A stretch of 64,000 bases of DNA from Henricia sp. BOLD:AAB3569 (taxonomy: Eukaryota > Echinodermata > Asteroidea > Spinulosida > Echinasteridae), in assembly GCA_037783545.1 (NCBI GenBank), contig JBBELK010000666.1, positions 1,719,001-1,783,000 on the forward strand. The letters are read 5' to 3'. Positions 22,109 to 34,164 of the stretch are shown piece by piece. Under the pieces are notes generated by a model, which worked only from the letters and a program-made list of their open reading frames with translations, was not told where the DNA came from and did no database searches. The position numbers and the translations under genes are program-made. The number at the start of each line of letters is the position of its first letter. Position 1 is the first letter of the stretch.

Positions 22109-22547
22109 AGCCTTTAGTCAAGGCGTCCGTGGCGAGGTTTGTTTTGTGCACGATTTTTGCTAGCGCTTGAGGAAAGACTAACATTCATAATGCAGACTGT
22201 TCGCCACGAACGCCTTTACCAAGGCGTATTTGTGACCTTCGTGCTGAATAATTCAACAGCAACGGAGGTGGTGAATTATTCATAAATTGTAACCAACCAG
22301 CGGCGGGGAGCTTCTGGAATCATCCATATAAATATAGGTACCATTCACGAAAAAAGCGAAAGTTATTATTCGTACCAGGAAAACGAAATAGGCCTACTAG
22401 AAACAGGATTAGTCAAAGTTCTCTATAGGGTAACTCCACATAAATTGATTAACCATTTTTAAAGTTATAAACTCGCTAACAATGCTTTTCGTGTGGCAAA
22501 CAAAACACCGCGCTACACACGTACGTACGTATATACATATAGTTTAA

Positions 22548-22679
22548 AGGCACAGGCTCGTCAGCAATGCGCGCCCGCCAAATGTGTGCCACGCAATACG
22601 CAGCTCCATAGCAAAGGCATGGAGCTGCGTGTTTCGAGCACGAATTTGGCGGGCGCGCATTGCTGACGAGCCTGTGCCT
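22548..22679. mobile_element. TTAA-flanked hairpin MITE
   Basis: Arms of about 40 bp start AGGCACAGGCTCGTCAGCAA and end with the complement, with a second nested pair (ACGCAGCTCCAT/ATGGAGCTGCGT) inside. TTAA stands directly outside both ends (22544-22547 and 22680-22683). TTAA duplications are typical of piggyBac and Kolobok families. Confidence 0.75.
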
Positions 22680-22681
22680 TT

Positions 22682-22984
22682 AAGGGGAGTTCACACTATC
22701 GCGGAAAAATCACACTGTTCCATTGGTTTGTACACAAACTGGTTTGCCGCTTGTGCGCGGCCTATCGCGACGCGCAAAACTTTTGAGCTGGGTCAAAGTT
22801 AAAATTTGTTGAACTTTGACCGCGGTGCGCTGACCTTTCCAACGCGCAGCCAATGAGGTATCAGATAAGCCCCAAGTTACCAGAGTGGAATTTTCTATTT
22901 TGGAATAATCGGCGATTGGGAGCTCATGCAATGCGGTGAGCGCAGCGCGAAAGTGTGATTTTTCCGCGATAGTGTGAATTCGCC
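22682..22984. mobile_element. MITE with TTCACACTATCGCGGAAAA inverted ends, copy 1
   Basis: About 300 bp. Left end GTTCACACTATCGCGGAAAA, right end TTTTTCCGCGATAGTGTGAA. The interior (GTACACAAACTGGTTTGCCG, GAACTTTGACCGCGGTGCGC) matches the next copy closely. Directly abuts the TTAA hairpin MITE. Confidence 0.75.
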
Positions 22985-23002
22985 TATAGTGTGTATCCGC
23001 CT

Positions 23003-23310
23003 TAAAGGCGCGTTCACACTATCGCGGAAAAATCACACTGTTCCATTGGTTTGTACACAAACTGGTTTTCCGCTTGTGCGCGGCCTATCGCGATGCGCGA
23101 AACGTTTTCAGCTGGGTCAAAGTTCAAATTTGTTGAACTTTGACCGCGGTGCGCTGACCTTTCCAACGCGCAGCCAGTGAGGTATCAGAGAAGCCCCAAG
23201 TTACCAGAGTGGAATTTTCTATTTTGGAATAATCGGCGATTAGGAACTCATGCAATGCGGTGAGCGCAGCGCGAAAGTGTGAATTTTCCGCGATAGTGTG
23301 AACGCCCCTT
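23003..23310. mobile_element. MITE with TTCACACTATCGCGGAAAA inverted ends, copy 2
   Basis: Same orientation as copy 1 and only 18 bp from it. It starts TTAAAGGCGCGTTCACAC and ends GTGTGAACGCCCCTT. Open frames read through both copies in parallel and are not genes. Confidence 0.75.
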
Positions 23311-23530
23311 ATGTCCGGTTTCCATTTAGACGTAACGCGCGCACGCAGACCAGACGCAAACAACCGCAACGCAAACACTGACGGAAACAGTCGGCAAAGT
23401 TGAACTTGGTAGTTTGCGGCACTCTCTGCGTTTGTTACGTCTATATGGAAACTGGGCTTTACGTAGGCCTAGTACGCGAAACGGGACAAGTCGTCCCCAA
23501 GTCATATCGCTACCCTCAATTAACACCTAG

Positions 23531-23608
23531 GTCAAGTCATCCACAGGTCAAGTCGTCCCCGAGACAAGTCGTCCCTGGGTCAAGTCGTCCCCGAGTCAAG
23601 TCGTCCTT
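23531..23608. repeat. 17-bp tandem repeat (GTCAAGTCGTCCCCGAG)
   Basis: About four and a half degenerate units in a row. No function seen. Confidence 0.7.
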
Positions 23609-23889
23609 GCACCCCGTGTACAAAACCTATAGCCCATATGACAATTAATTTAAACAAAATCTTACCTTTCTCCTAGGTTTTTCCTCAAGTTGCAAGGATA
23701 ATCGGTTTGGGCCTGTCGACTACCATATATTGTATTTGGAAGCAAACATTTCCAGATGTACAAGCACAAATCACTGTGCAATTTTGCTGAGATTACCTGC
23801 AACTTTTTACGATTGTCGCAAAGTGGGAGGGTTTCTTTTAATACTAGTAAACACAGCTTTTCGAAGGTTGACATGGAGCCTAGTGAGTG

Positions 23890-24720
23890 GTCGTGGCTTG
23901 TCGCAGATGTTGTTGAATTGTACTGTCATCGTAACTAAATCTTAAGGAATCGTAATGAATCGCACAATGCGTAATCATGACCGCAGACATTTGTATGTTT
24001 CTGAACAAGTCGCAGATGTCGTAGATTCGCACTGTCATCGTAAGGATTCGTAATGAATTTGTATACTGAAAATGCATATATCGTTACAATACAATAAGCG
24101 CTAAGCGTTAACATTTTATAAGATTTGTAACAAAATGTGAGCGACTGTCTGAACAACACGCAGATGTCGTCACAGTAGATTTGTACTGCGTCATCGTAAG
24201 AAATCATAACAAATAGTAAGGAATCGTAATGAATCGCACAATGTGTGATCATGATCATGATCACAGACATTCGTATGTGTCTGAACAAGTCGCAGATGTC
24301 GTAGATTCGTACTGTCATCGTAAGAATCGTAATGAATCGCAGACATTAGTGTACTAAAAATGCATATCGTTACAATACGATATAAGCACTATAAGCGTTA
24401 ATAACATTTTCTAAGACTTAAAATCGTAACAAAATGACTGTCTGAACAACCCGCAGATGTTGTCACAGTAGATTTGTACTGCGTCATCGTAAGGAATCGT
24501 AACAAATAGTAAGGAATCGTAACAAATCGCACAATGTGTGATCATGATCGCAGACATTCGTATGTGTCTGAACAAGTCGCAGATGCTGTCGTAGATTTGT
24601 ACTGTCATCGTAAGGAATCGTAAAGAATCGCAGACATTCGTATGTATTTATAAAAAAAAAATCCATATCGCAACAATACAATAAGCGCTAAGCATTACGA
24701 TTTTCTAAGATGTGTTACAG
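23890..24720. repeat. Degenerate higher-order tandem repeat, period about 290 bp
   Basis: The block CTGAACAAGTCGCAGATG ... ACTGTCATCGTAAG ... CGTAATGAATCGCA recurs near 24000, 24280 and 24570, each followed by a CATATCGTTACAATAC stretch. Within each block shorter CGTAAGGAATCG words repeat. The many small open frames here are parallel copies of one non-coding pattern. From 24720 to 25320 nothing is recognised. Confidence 0.65.
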
Positions 24721-25322
24721 TGCAATCGTAGTGTCAGAGTGTAGTTTTACAGAGAAGACTTAGGCAAGTCTAAGTTAAACCATGGTCAGCCGAGTTGCAT
24801 GGTTGTGCATTGTGTTCGTGATTTTCTTTTGTTTGAGTATGCATGAGTAGTTTACGTGTGAACGAATGAATGGTTTTGGAAAAAGCGCGTTTTTCTTGTG
24901 GAGCAGATCTGTTTTCCGCTTTGCAGTGTGAACATCGCTGGGGCATACGGTGCCAGTCGTAGTAAGATGACAGCTTACACGTCACCAGGGCCACTTCCAG
25001 CGTGGTACATTTGAGAAATTTTGATGGGAATAATTTGCTGACCGTAACTTAAGTATGATCCATATGTTTGTGTTAATTTGACAATGTATCTTTTTTTTTG
25101 CATGTTCTTTTGAATGTTTGACAACTATCAGTTATAATGCAAAAATACGTTCACTTATTTTGGATACGGATCGATGGTTTTGTCTTTTTATAGATGGCTT
25201 TTTTAAGGCGCAAGCAAGCCAGGCTGTTGGTTAGCCGTCTGTAATGCCGCAACCGAGGACCCCTGCGAGTTGACGCAATAGTGGGGTAGGACAAATTTGA
25301 TTCCCAAATGTTATTAGGCGTA

Positions 25323-25425
25323 AGGCCAAATCAGCCAACGCCCTGTGAGAGGCCAAATAAGCCAACGCCTTATGAGAGGCCAGATCAGCTAACGCTTGTG
25401 TGAGGCCAAATCAGCCAATACTTTG
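25323..25425. repeat. 27-bp tandem repeat, about four copies
   Basis: AGGCCAAATCAGCCAACGCC units, with small changes. From 25426 to 26650 there is AT-rich sequence with no recognised gene. Confidence 0.75.
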
Positions 25426-26654
25426 TTTTGACTTTTGGACCTTGAGATTTGCGTCAGTACGTGCGACGTACCTGAAATAGATTTCTTCGATCCACCCGGT
25501 AGCATCCTACACGAGGGGCGGAGTCGAGAATATCTGAGACTGGACGCGAGAGGGCGGAATTTACATCAATAACATTCAGCGTATACGTGATGTATTGAGT
25601 ATACCGCATACATGTAAACACACTAACTTGAGCGACTCGCCAAAGATTACTAGTGCATTTTCAGGCACTTTATCAGGTGATATTTAATGTGAAGTAATAT
25701 TACTATTTCGTGCCTTATAGAAATTGTTTTCGCCAGTGTTGTAAATAACTTTGATTATATTATTGTTCTTATTCCCACCAGGAGAGGTTAAAATTATATA
25801 ACCTAGCATAACCATAATACATCCAAATACATGAAATAAGGTATGTGTCATTTGTTATTTTTGGAATCAAAGTTAATTGTTTATTACTAAACGTTAGTAC
25901 CGCTAACTTCATTGCTTGCCTAATTACTTTGATTTATCAGTTGCGTATTTTTTGTTTTTGCTTAAACTCATTTGCCTAAGATTACAAAAGGCTGCTGCAT
26001 GAGTTTCTTGATTTAAACGCATTTTGTTTCGCACTAATTTATTAACTTGAGTTGTGTTTATATAATTTAAATGAATAATAAAATTTCTGTAAATTTCAGA
26101 AACCATTTCCTTTGTGTCCCATAAGTGTTCTGTCGTGTGTTATGGGTAGGTTAACGACTCAAGACTACATTTCTTGTGAATCTTGAGTTACTTTTCACCG
26201 CATGACACGTAGCTTGTCGTAGAGTTTCGTAAGCTGTGGCTTGTCATGGACATTTGAACAAGATCAAAACAATTTCCTGATCGTACCGTGTCACATCTTA
26301 AGGAACTGTTAATTGGAAGATCACTAATAAAAATAAAGGGAAAATTGTGTATGTTTTCGGAATAAATTGCACATTGTATAACCATATCGTAAGTGTTAGA
26401 ATTTGCAAATTAAAAGATATGTCGTGAAGTGGCTGAGAATCCTTACGACACGTACGTACAATACTTCCTACCTTTGCACATGTCGCAGTCGCAACAAATT
26501 GTGGCAAATCATGCAGTGGGTAACCAACAACTGTACAAAAGTCTGTGACAACCTGCGAGCTAGACGCTACGAAATTGTACCTGTATCATATCTTAAGATA
26601 ATTGCGACTAGTCGTAAGAAAATATTTCACAGCGGAATACCGGCTTAGCTCCCA

Positions 26655-26835
26655 CTGTGCGATTTGGCAATGTTACTTTATTTACATTCAGATATGTTCG
26701 ACACGTACGGCCGGGTTACAAATGTCAATGCAAAATAACGCAATTAATAAAAAATAATAATAACCACGTGACCTGGCTGCCTTTACTGATCCCTATATTT
26801 TCGCAATAAGTGATAGGATCAAGAACCATTCTGTG
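26655..26835 (+). mobile_element. Degenerate, truncated copy of the 9-bp-TSD MITE family
   Basis: From ACTTTATTTACAT through ATGTTCGACACGTACGGCC, AATGTCAATGCAAAAT and AATAATAATAACCACGTGAC to GATCCCTATATTTTCGCAAT this parallels 28355-28530 with many differences. The left half and clear termini are missing. From 26836 to 28000 nothing else is recognised. Confidence 0.6.
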
Positions 26836-28006
26836 TGGGGTTATGTTGAGGTAGTTATCAACAAAAACATCAGTATGCAACATATGCATGGGGGTTAAAC
26901 CAATCAGAAGCACTGTTCGCTAAACTGCGGTACGGAAAACAAATATTGCGAGCAGGGGAAGGGGCCCAACCATTTTGGCCAGGATTGTAGTTCGGAATCG
27001 GATGGTGAAATGCTTTGTGTGCCACACAAATCCCGCGAAAGGACAACACTTGCAAAGGGTTGCCTAACTCTTTACGCTTCATGTAAGTCCCCATCGTTTG
27101 CAGTTTGGCGCTCGGACTTGAGAGGGCGTGAGTCGGGACACAATTTATTTTTTTACATAATATATCTGGAAACAAGGCATCAATCTTGACGTCATCCGTG
27201 CAATCGTTGCATGGTTGACGTCATCATCCCTTTTAAAATTACAAATATGGTGCAGCACATAGTTGCATTAGTTGCAGAGTTTATCATCAAAATTAATTGG
27301 ATTGCCGACGTTGAAAACAGGATTCTCTGATTCTCATGAAGGTTTATGCACCGGGCAATACATCGGTAATATTTTCGATTAATTTCGTCGATAACTTCAA
27401 ACAAATGTTATCCCTTCCTTTAACGTTCATGCAACTCGCAAATTTAGTAACCTATAATACGAACAAAAATACTCCTTTTTTATTTCAATGAATTTAATTT
27501 AATTTTAACTAACCTAAAAAAAAATTAACGGGAACGAAATGAAAAAGGAATTTGATTATTCTTGACTTGCGCCAAGCGAAAATTTAATCACCTACAATTT
27601 CCATTCTTCCATTATTTAATCTGGTGCAGTGTTGTTGACTGCATTATTTGTGTTTACAAATCTGCAGTCACTCTCCCACGGAAATTTCTGCTTTTCAATT
27701 AGGCCGCGAGATAGACGCCCCAAAACAGCCTGGAAAACAAAATCTGTGGTGACCACGTGGTAACTAAAAAATGATTTCGTAGTTCTACGGGAATTTCTAA
27801 TGATAATCCACTGAATTTTGCCAGTTTTGATAAAAATGCGACTTTGGTAATTAACCCAAAAAGCGGTGGGAGGCGGGGGCTCTGTCCCCCCATACATTTT
27901 TATTTTTAAATTTGTTTTCATGTCATGCCTCGAGGAGTTTTTTTACTGTCTCATCATGATTTTAACACCAACGTTATGGAATTTTGACATCATTTACGTA
28001 CGTATT

Positions 28007-28075
28007 ATTATCAAGTACATACGTATTTATTATCACGTATACGTACGTATTATTATCACGTACGTACGTATTTTT
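28007..28075. repeat. TACGTACGTATTATTATCACG tandem repeat
   Basis: Three degenerate copies of about 22 bp. Confidence 0.7.
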
Positions 28076-28207
28076 TTATTTTTTTAAAGCACAATAAATG
28101 TCCCCTCTGTGTCTTCGTAGTGCGGTGCATCGCACATACCTTGCACGTCGCCATTTTTTTCTTTCATCCTTGTTCCCAGTGAAAGTTGTTGATTAGTACA
28201 TGACTGT

Positions 28208-28555
28208 TAGACTGGTTCCCGTCCACATATTCCACACAGGAGAATATAAGGACAGGTAAAGGGCGCTTCATCTTGATCTGTAATTTGTCGTCTTTGCGCG
28301 TGCGCATTGTGTTTTTTATATTTAAAAATTGGCCAAGCCCTTTGCTTTAGGCAATGTACTTTATTTACATAATTGGATATGTTCGACACGCACGGCCAAG
28401 TTCAAATGTCAATGCAAAATCTGCGCACTTACTAAAAAAATAAAAATAATAATAACCACGTGACAAGCAGAATTCTGCCCGTCATGGCTGCCCTTTACCG
28501 ATCCCTATATTTTCCCAATAAGCGAACCAATCTATAGGGATCGGGAACCAATCTA
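28208..28555 (+). mobile_element. 348-bp MITE with 9-bp target-site duplication
   Basis: CATGACTGT flanks both sides (28199-28207 and 28556-28564). Termini are TAGACTGGTTCCCG and CGGGAACCAATCTA, inverted repeats with one mismatch. Further copies: truncated pieces at 26655-26835, 35485-35688 and 35720-35905. Nine-base duplications are typical of Mutator-like elements and a few others, so the family is not settled. The terminus resembles that of the 4.1-kb element at 46026-50160 (TAGACTTGGTTCC, also a 9-bp duplication), suggesting one source of transposase. Confidence 0.85.
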
Positions 28556-29895
28556 CATGACTGTATGCATAGGTTGACAATGCAACCTTGATCCTAGAAA
28601 TATGCATGCCAACAAAGGACACATCAGACATAATTCAGGTCATTTGTAACGTTCAATTACCGTTTAACTGGCAATTATTTGACAAATAGTCCATGGGCCA
28701 ATACCCCTAAAAATGGATGTCGGTACCATATTGGGGGACAAAGGCTCATCATATTTTTTTGAAAGATGACCACCTTGGGCACATATTTTGGTATGATGGA
28801 CATTCTCAAGTGGTAGTTTTATACCATTTTGGTGAAAAAACATGGTTTTTGGGACAAAATCACGTTTTTAAATATTTTCCTTATAAAAATAGTTTGCAGG
28901 CTTAAATGAAAAATCTAACAAGTGGATATTGTGAGCAGTGAAATCGTTCATTTTTTTAAATGGTTCGTTTAATTTTTTTTTTCAATGGTTGCCACGGCAA
29001 CAGCCGTTTTGGGGCAAAAAACACCATTTTTGGTATTAAAACTTTAAAAATTAATATTACAGGATTCATATGGAATATTGGGCTACTTCTAACGGCAAAC
29101 TCATTGTGAGATACCCAGGCAGTTTTTAGGTACCTTAGAGTACAGTATATGTAGGCATAAAGGTACATTTTGGGCCAAAAACAACATTTTAGAATTGCTG
29201 TTTTGGTGTAAAATCACGTTTTTTGAGATTTTCCTTATAAAAAGAGTTTGCAGGCTTAAATGAAAAATCAAAAAAATGGTAATTGTGAGCAGTGGAAGCG
29301 TTAATTATTTTAAATGGTTTTTTTCATCTTGTTTCAATGGTTGCCATGGCAACAGCCGTTTTGGGGCAAAAAAACGCCATTTTTGGTATTAAAACTTTAA
29401 AAATTCATATTACAGGATTCATATGGAATATTGGGCTACTTCCAACGGCAAACTCATTCTGAGATCCCCAGGCACTTTTTAGGTACCTTAGAGTACAGTA
29501 CATGTAGGCGGAATGGTACGTTTTGGGCCAAAAACAACATTTTAGAATTGCTGTTTTGGGGTAAAAATCACGTTTTTTAAGATTTTCCTTATTAAAAGAG
29601 TTTGCAGGGTTAAATGAAAAATCTTTAAAAATGCATATTGTAAGCAGTGGGGCGTTGATTATTTTTAGGTGGTTTGTTTCAACTTTTTCTTCATGGTTGC
29701 CATGGCAACAGCCGTTTTGGGGCAAAAAAACACAATGTTTGGTAATAAAACTTTAATAATTTATATCACAGGATTCATATGGAATATTTAGGTACTTCCA
29801 ACGTCAAACCCATTCTGGGATACCCAGGCAGTTTTTAGGTACAGTACATGTAGGCGGAATTGTACATTTTGAGACAAAAACATCATGGCCGTTGA

Positions 29896-30058
29896 GGAAT
29901 ATACCAATCCAGGAGCGTTTAAGCCCCGCCCCAAATATTTCCACCAATTAATCATTCTGAAGGACAATGGTAATCTACTTGGTTAATCTAATGATTATGC
30001 GCACTTCGACGTTGCTAGCCGCGTTTCTACGTGGGCGGGGCTTACTGGATCGGTCTAT
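29896..30058. mobile_element. Small MITE-like element in the foldback spacer
   Basis: ACCAATCCAGGAGCGTTTAA with AAGCCCCGCCC at the left is inverted at the right (GGGCGGGGCTTACTGGATCGGT). Length 163 bp; no duplication identified. Confidence 0.45.
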
Positions 30059-30139
30059 GACCGAGGAGAACGGTTGCTTGAACTGAAGACCGCAAAGGAT
30101 TTCAAAGGATTCTGGGTAAGTGACCTGCCCGCATATGAT

Positions 30140-30172
30140 GTGTGTGCCCTTGAGCAAGGCACTTTTATATTA
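30140..30172 (+). repeat. SINE central-domain relic
   Basis: GTGTGCCCTTGAGCAAGGCA matches the body of the SINEs at 20955 and 35907. Head and tail are missing. Confidence 0.45.
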
Positions 30173-33016
30173 ATATCATTTGAGGTGAAAAAAAAGAGTA
30201 CATGTAAGCCTGTGAAGGAGATGTTTGATAATTAACTGTTGTGTACATAACATGCAACCGGGCGGTAATGTATACCTTCAGGGAGCTGAGCTAGGTTTTC
30301 GGATTGATTTAAAGTGATTGAAATGACCAGTAGTAATAATCCAGTGCGTATGCCACCGTCAGATCGCCACTCACACTGCCTGCCACTCACAGTAGTGGTT
30401 GACAGGGGTATGCCTCGCCATTATGATGACCTGTCACTCCTAATATGAACTGTCATCAGCGGTTCACTGTCACTAAATATACAGGGTGTCCAAAAGAAAG
30501 CGTCCAGGTCAAACCTCAGAATCTATGTTTCCCCGGATCCTGATAGGGAATTTCTTACATGAAAAAATAGTCTTTATCACATAAAAATCAGTCAAGTGAA
30601 TCATGAGGTCAGCCCTCAACTTGGAGTCACTATTTCTCGTTGTCAAACAATCAGATACCTGGTACATGAACTTGGGTGTGACTTGTTTGCGTATCTCAGA
30701 GTGGGGTTGCAGTTGGAAAGACTCTAGTATTCTATATGAATCCTTGAATGTGGAGTTTTAAATTACCAAAAATTGTGGTTTTGCCCCGAAATGGCTATTG
30801 TAATGTTTAACCATTGAGATAAAGATTAATAAGCCTTAAAAAAAAATCAACGCTTCTGCTTGTCGCGATGAGTTTTTGTTGGGGTACACATACCATTTTT
30901 AGCAGAAAATAATAATAAAATAACACGTGAATTTACCCCAAAACGACGAATCTCAAATGACGTTTTTGTCAAAAAATGTACCATTTCGCCTGGTAGCGCC
31001 TATATGGTACCTAAAAACTGCCTGGGTATCTCAGAATGGGTTTGCCGTTGGAAGTAACCCATATTCCATATGAATCTTGTAATTTGAATTTTGAAAGTTT
31101 TATTACCAACATTTGTGTTGTTTGCCCAAAAACGGCTGTTGCCATGGCAACCATTGAGAAAAAGATGAAACAAACCATTTAAAAAACTTAACGATTCCAC
31201 TGCTCACAATATCCACTTTTTTAGATTTTTCATTTGAGCCTTCAAATGCTTTTTATAAGGGAAAATCTTAAAAAACATGATTTTACCCCAAAACGGCAAT
31301 TCGAAAATGATGTTTTTGGCCCAAAATGTACCATTATGCCTACATGTACTGTACTCTAAGGTACCTAAAAACTGCCTGGGTATCTCACAATGAGTTGGCT
31401 TTTGGAAGAAGCCCAATAATCCATATGAATCCTGTAATATAAATTTTTAAAGTTTTATTACCAAAAATTGTGTTTTTTTGCCCCAAAACGGCTGTTGCCA
31501 TGGCAACCATGAAGAAAAAGTTGAAACAAACCACCTAAAAATAATCAACGCCCCACTGCTTACAATATGCATTTTTAAAGATTTTTCATTTAACCCTGCA
31601 AACTCTTTTAATAAGGAAAATCTTAAAAAACGTGATTTTTACCCCAAAACAGCAATTCTAAAATGTTGTTTTTGGCCCAAAATGTACCTTTATGCCTACA
31701 TGTACTGTACTCTAAGGTACCTAAAAACTGCCTGGGTATCTCACAATGAGTTTGCTGTTGGAAGTAGCCCAATATTCCATATGAGTCCTGTAATATAAAT
31801 TTTTAAAGTTTTATTACCAAAAATGGTGTTTTTTGCCCCAAAACGGCTGTTGCCATGGCAACCATTGAAAAAAAGATGAAACAAACCATTTTTAAAAATC
31901 AACGATTCCACTGCTCACAATATCCACTCGTTAGATTTTTCATTTAAGCCTGCAAACTCTTTTTATAAGGAAAATATTAAAAAACGTGATTTTGTCCCAA
32001 AACAGCAATTCTAAAATGTTGTTTTTGGCCCAAAATGTACCTTTATGCCTACATGTACTGTACTCTAAGGTACCTAAAAACTGCCTGGGTATCTCACAAT
32101 GAGTTTGCTGTTGGAAGTAGCCCAATATTCCATATGAGTCCTGTAATATAAAATTTTAAAGTTTTATTACCAAAAATGGTGTTTTTTGCCCCAAAACGGC
32201 TGTTGCCATGGCAACCATTGACAAAAAGATGAAACAAACCATTTTTAAAAATCAACGATTCCACTGCTCACAATATCCACTCGTTAGATTTTTCATTTAA
32301 GCCTGCAAACTCTTTTTATAAGGAAAATATTTAAAAACGTGATTTTGTCCCAAAAACCATGTTTTTTCACCAAAATGGTATAAAACTACCACTTGAGAAT
32401 GTCCATCATACCAAAAAATGTGCCCAAGGTGGTCATCTTTCAAAAAAATATGATGAGCCTTTGTCCCCCAATATGGTACCGACAAGTGTCTTGGCCCAAG
32501 GACTAAAAGGTAATCAGCTAGTTTTGTTTCTACGTAAATAAAGTTAATTTATATGTGGTTTGCACTTCGTTACCAGGTGATCACCACAAAACTGAACGAT
32601 AAGTGGAGCTGTCTCACGTCTGGAAATACAACTAGCTCAAAGAGCACGTGACTTTAGGGAACTAGAATCTGGTTCCGAAAAGTCACGTGACCTTGAATTT
32701 TTTACAAATGCTCAAAAACGGCAAAATTTGACGGCGTCTTTTCAGGATATATTTAATTTACTCTGGAAAGCGCTTCAGAATAATGTATAGGTTTATTTCG
32801 AGCCCAAAATAGCCCAACAAAGCCGGTGTGTCCCTTTAACCTTGCTTTATGTTGTTGCGCCATGGCTGTTGTATCGAGAAAGATACAAATGTATTTCTGC
32901 AAGCCTCGCTTTGGTTACGTTCATTTCAATAGGAGGAAAGGGAAGATGGCCGCACCGTGATAAAGGTCTATAGTGATCGGGAACCAATCTAACAAGCTGA
33001 CTACATGCTCAATAAT

Positions 33017-33277
33017 AGACCGTATTCCTGAACGCGTGAGGGCGCTCGAACAAGGTGATTTGGGGGAAAATGTCCATAGACGACAGTAGAAAAGTGGGGG
33101 TACGTGCATACGTACGTGGGGTAAAGTCGCGTACGCGGAGCGCGCAGGCCCGTGGCGCGCGTACAGGTTTCCATTAAAAATAGACGTCTGGAAGGCGTGT
33201 GCGCGTAGCGCGTTTTGTGTTCGCGCAATGGGCGCGCATCACTTGACAGCGCGCTCACGCGTTCAGGAATACGGCCT
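33017..33277. mobile_element. 261-bp inverted-repeat element (AGACCGTATTCCTGAACGCG)
   Basis: 30-bp ends at 33017-33046 and 33248-33277 are inverted with two mismatches. The left end overlaps by two bases the larger inverted repeat starting at 33045, so the two are nested or partly merged. Interior is rich in GCGCGC words. 32506-33016 holds nothing else recognised. Confidence 0.65.
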
Positions 33278-34164
33278 ATTTGAACGTATCACAACCACGG
33301 ACGTATAGAATTTATATACACCAATCCGAGCTGCAAAGTCATGGTCCATGTACGTCCGCCATAGCTGGGGGCCATCCAGTGCCATGAACTGTGGGTTTTG
33401 TGTTGATGATATGCTGTTACATTATGTTGTCACTTGGAACAATTTTGCGCGTTTATTTGCTTGCGAAGCCTGTGTACGCGTACGCGTTGTGCGCAGTTCG
33501 ATTTAACAACAAGACAAAGCGCCCAGTGCATGGCAGTGGATGGCCCCCAGCTATGGCGGACTTGCAGGGAAGGAGTCCTTAGCAACCGGATTCGTGTATA
33601 TACGTCCGTGATAGCAACGCGCGGCATTCTCGAATGAAAATACGCTGGTGGGTATTTTTAACGCATGTTCATGTGCGTCTATTGGCGCGCGCGTGTACGC
33701 GCCTGTGCATTGAAAATCGTGATTTCGAAAAGTATGGGCAAATGAGCTAACCGCGCAGGTACAAAGCGCTTGCGGCTATTTCAAAACGCGCGTATGCCGT
33801 GCGTATATTCTACGCGCTCCTATGAAGTATGGGCGATGGACGCACGACGCGCCCAAAGCGAACTGAAAGCGCACGCGAGGATTGAAATTTAAAATTATTT
33901 TGTCTGAAAATCGCTTAATATTTCATTATTCACACAGAAACCGAAGGTTTTTTTGTTCAAATTGATAAATGGATTCATACAATTTGTTGACTGGAACAGT
34001 TCGACTGTGCGTAAAATCCCTATACCGAGAGGTGAATTTGCGCATAGTTTTGTTTTAGTCGGGCGCTGCGCAAATCACGAAATTTCGTGTAGTTTTGGAA
34101 TAGGACCTTGTCGCCTATAGGTTTATTTGTCTGTGACATTTTCCCCCAAATCACCTTATTCGAG
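33045..34164. mobile_element. 1.1-kb inverted-repeat element with 30-bp ends
   Basis: CTCGAACAAGGTGATTTGGG at 33045 is inverted at 34135-34164 with one mismatch in 30 bp. Interior is CpG-rich and holds the next, smaller foldback. Clear target duplication is absent. From 34165 to 35090 no gene is visible. Confidence 0.65.
33354..33561. mobile_element. 208-bp hairpin element with 38-bp arms
   Basis: GTCCGCCATAGCTGGGGGCC at 33354-33391 is inverted at 33524-33561 with two mismatches. Nested in the 1.1-kb element. Confidence 0.7.

Larger units (their letters stand above)
28687..32505. mobile_element. 3.8-kb foldback element of inverted 355-bp monomer arrays
   Basis: Ends are TAGTCCATGGGCCAA (28687-28701) and TTGGCCCAAGGACTA (32491-32505). 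From both ends inward the sequence is inverted about a centre near 30601: the 62-codon frame at 28717-28905 (plus) recurs at 32297-32485 (minus) with one change, and 29405-29725 (minus) recurs at 31478-31798 (plus). Each arm is a tandem array of about 355-bp monomers marked by TTGCCATGGCAAC (near 28987, 29339, 29695 on the left; 31141, 31495, 31850, 32204 on the right, plus a diverged one near 30800). No target duplication seen. Open frames are parallel in all monomers and look non-coding. Confidence 0.8.

Noticed and set aside
23531..24720. CRISPR-like array
   Set aside because: The repeats are degenerate and contiguous without unique spacers, and the context is eukaryotic.
28717..28905. 62-codon frame conserved on both arms of the foldback as a gene
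   Set aside because: The arms are near-identical inverted DNA and no domain is recognised.
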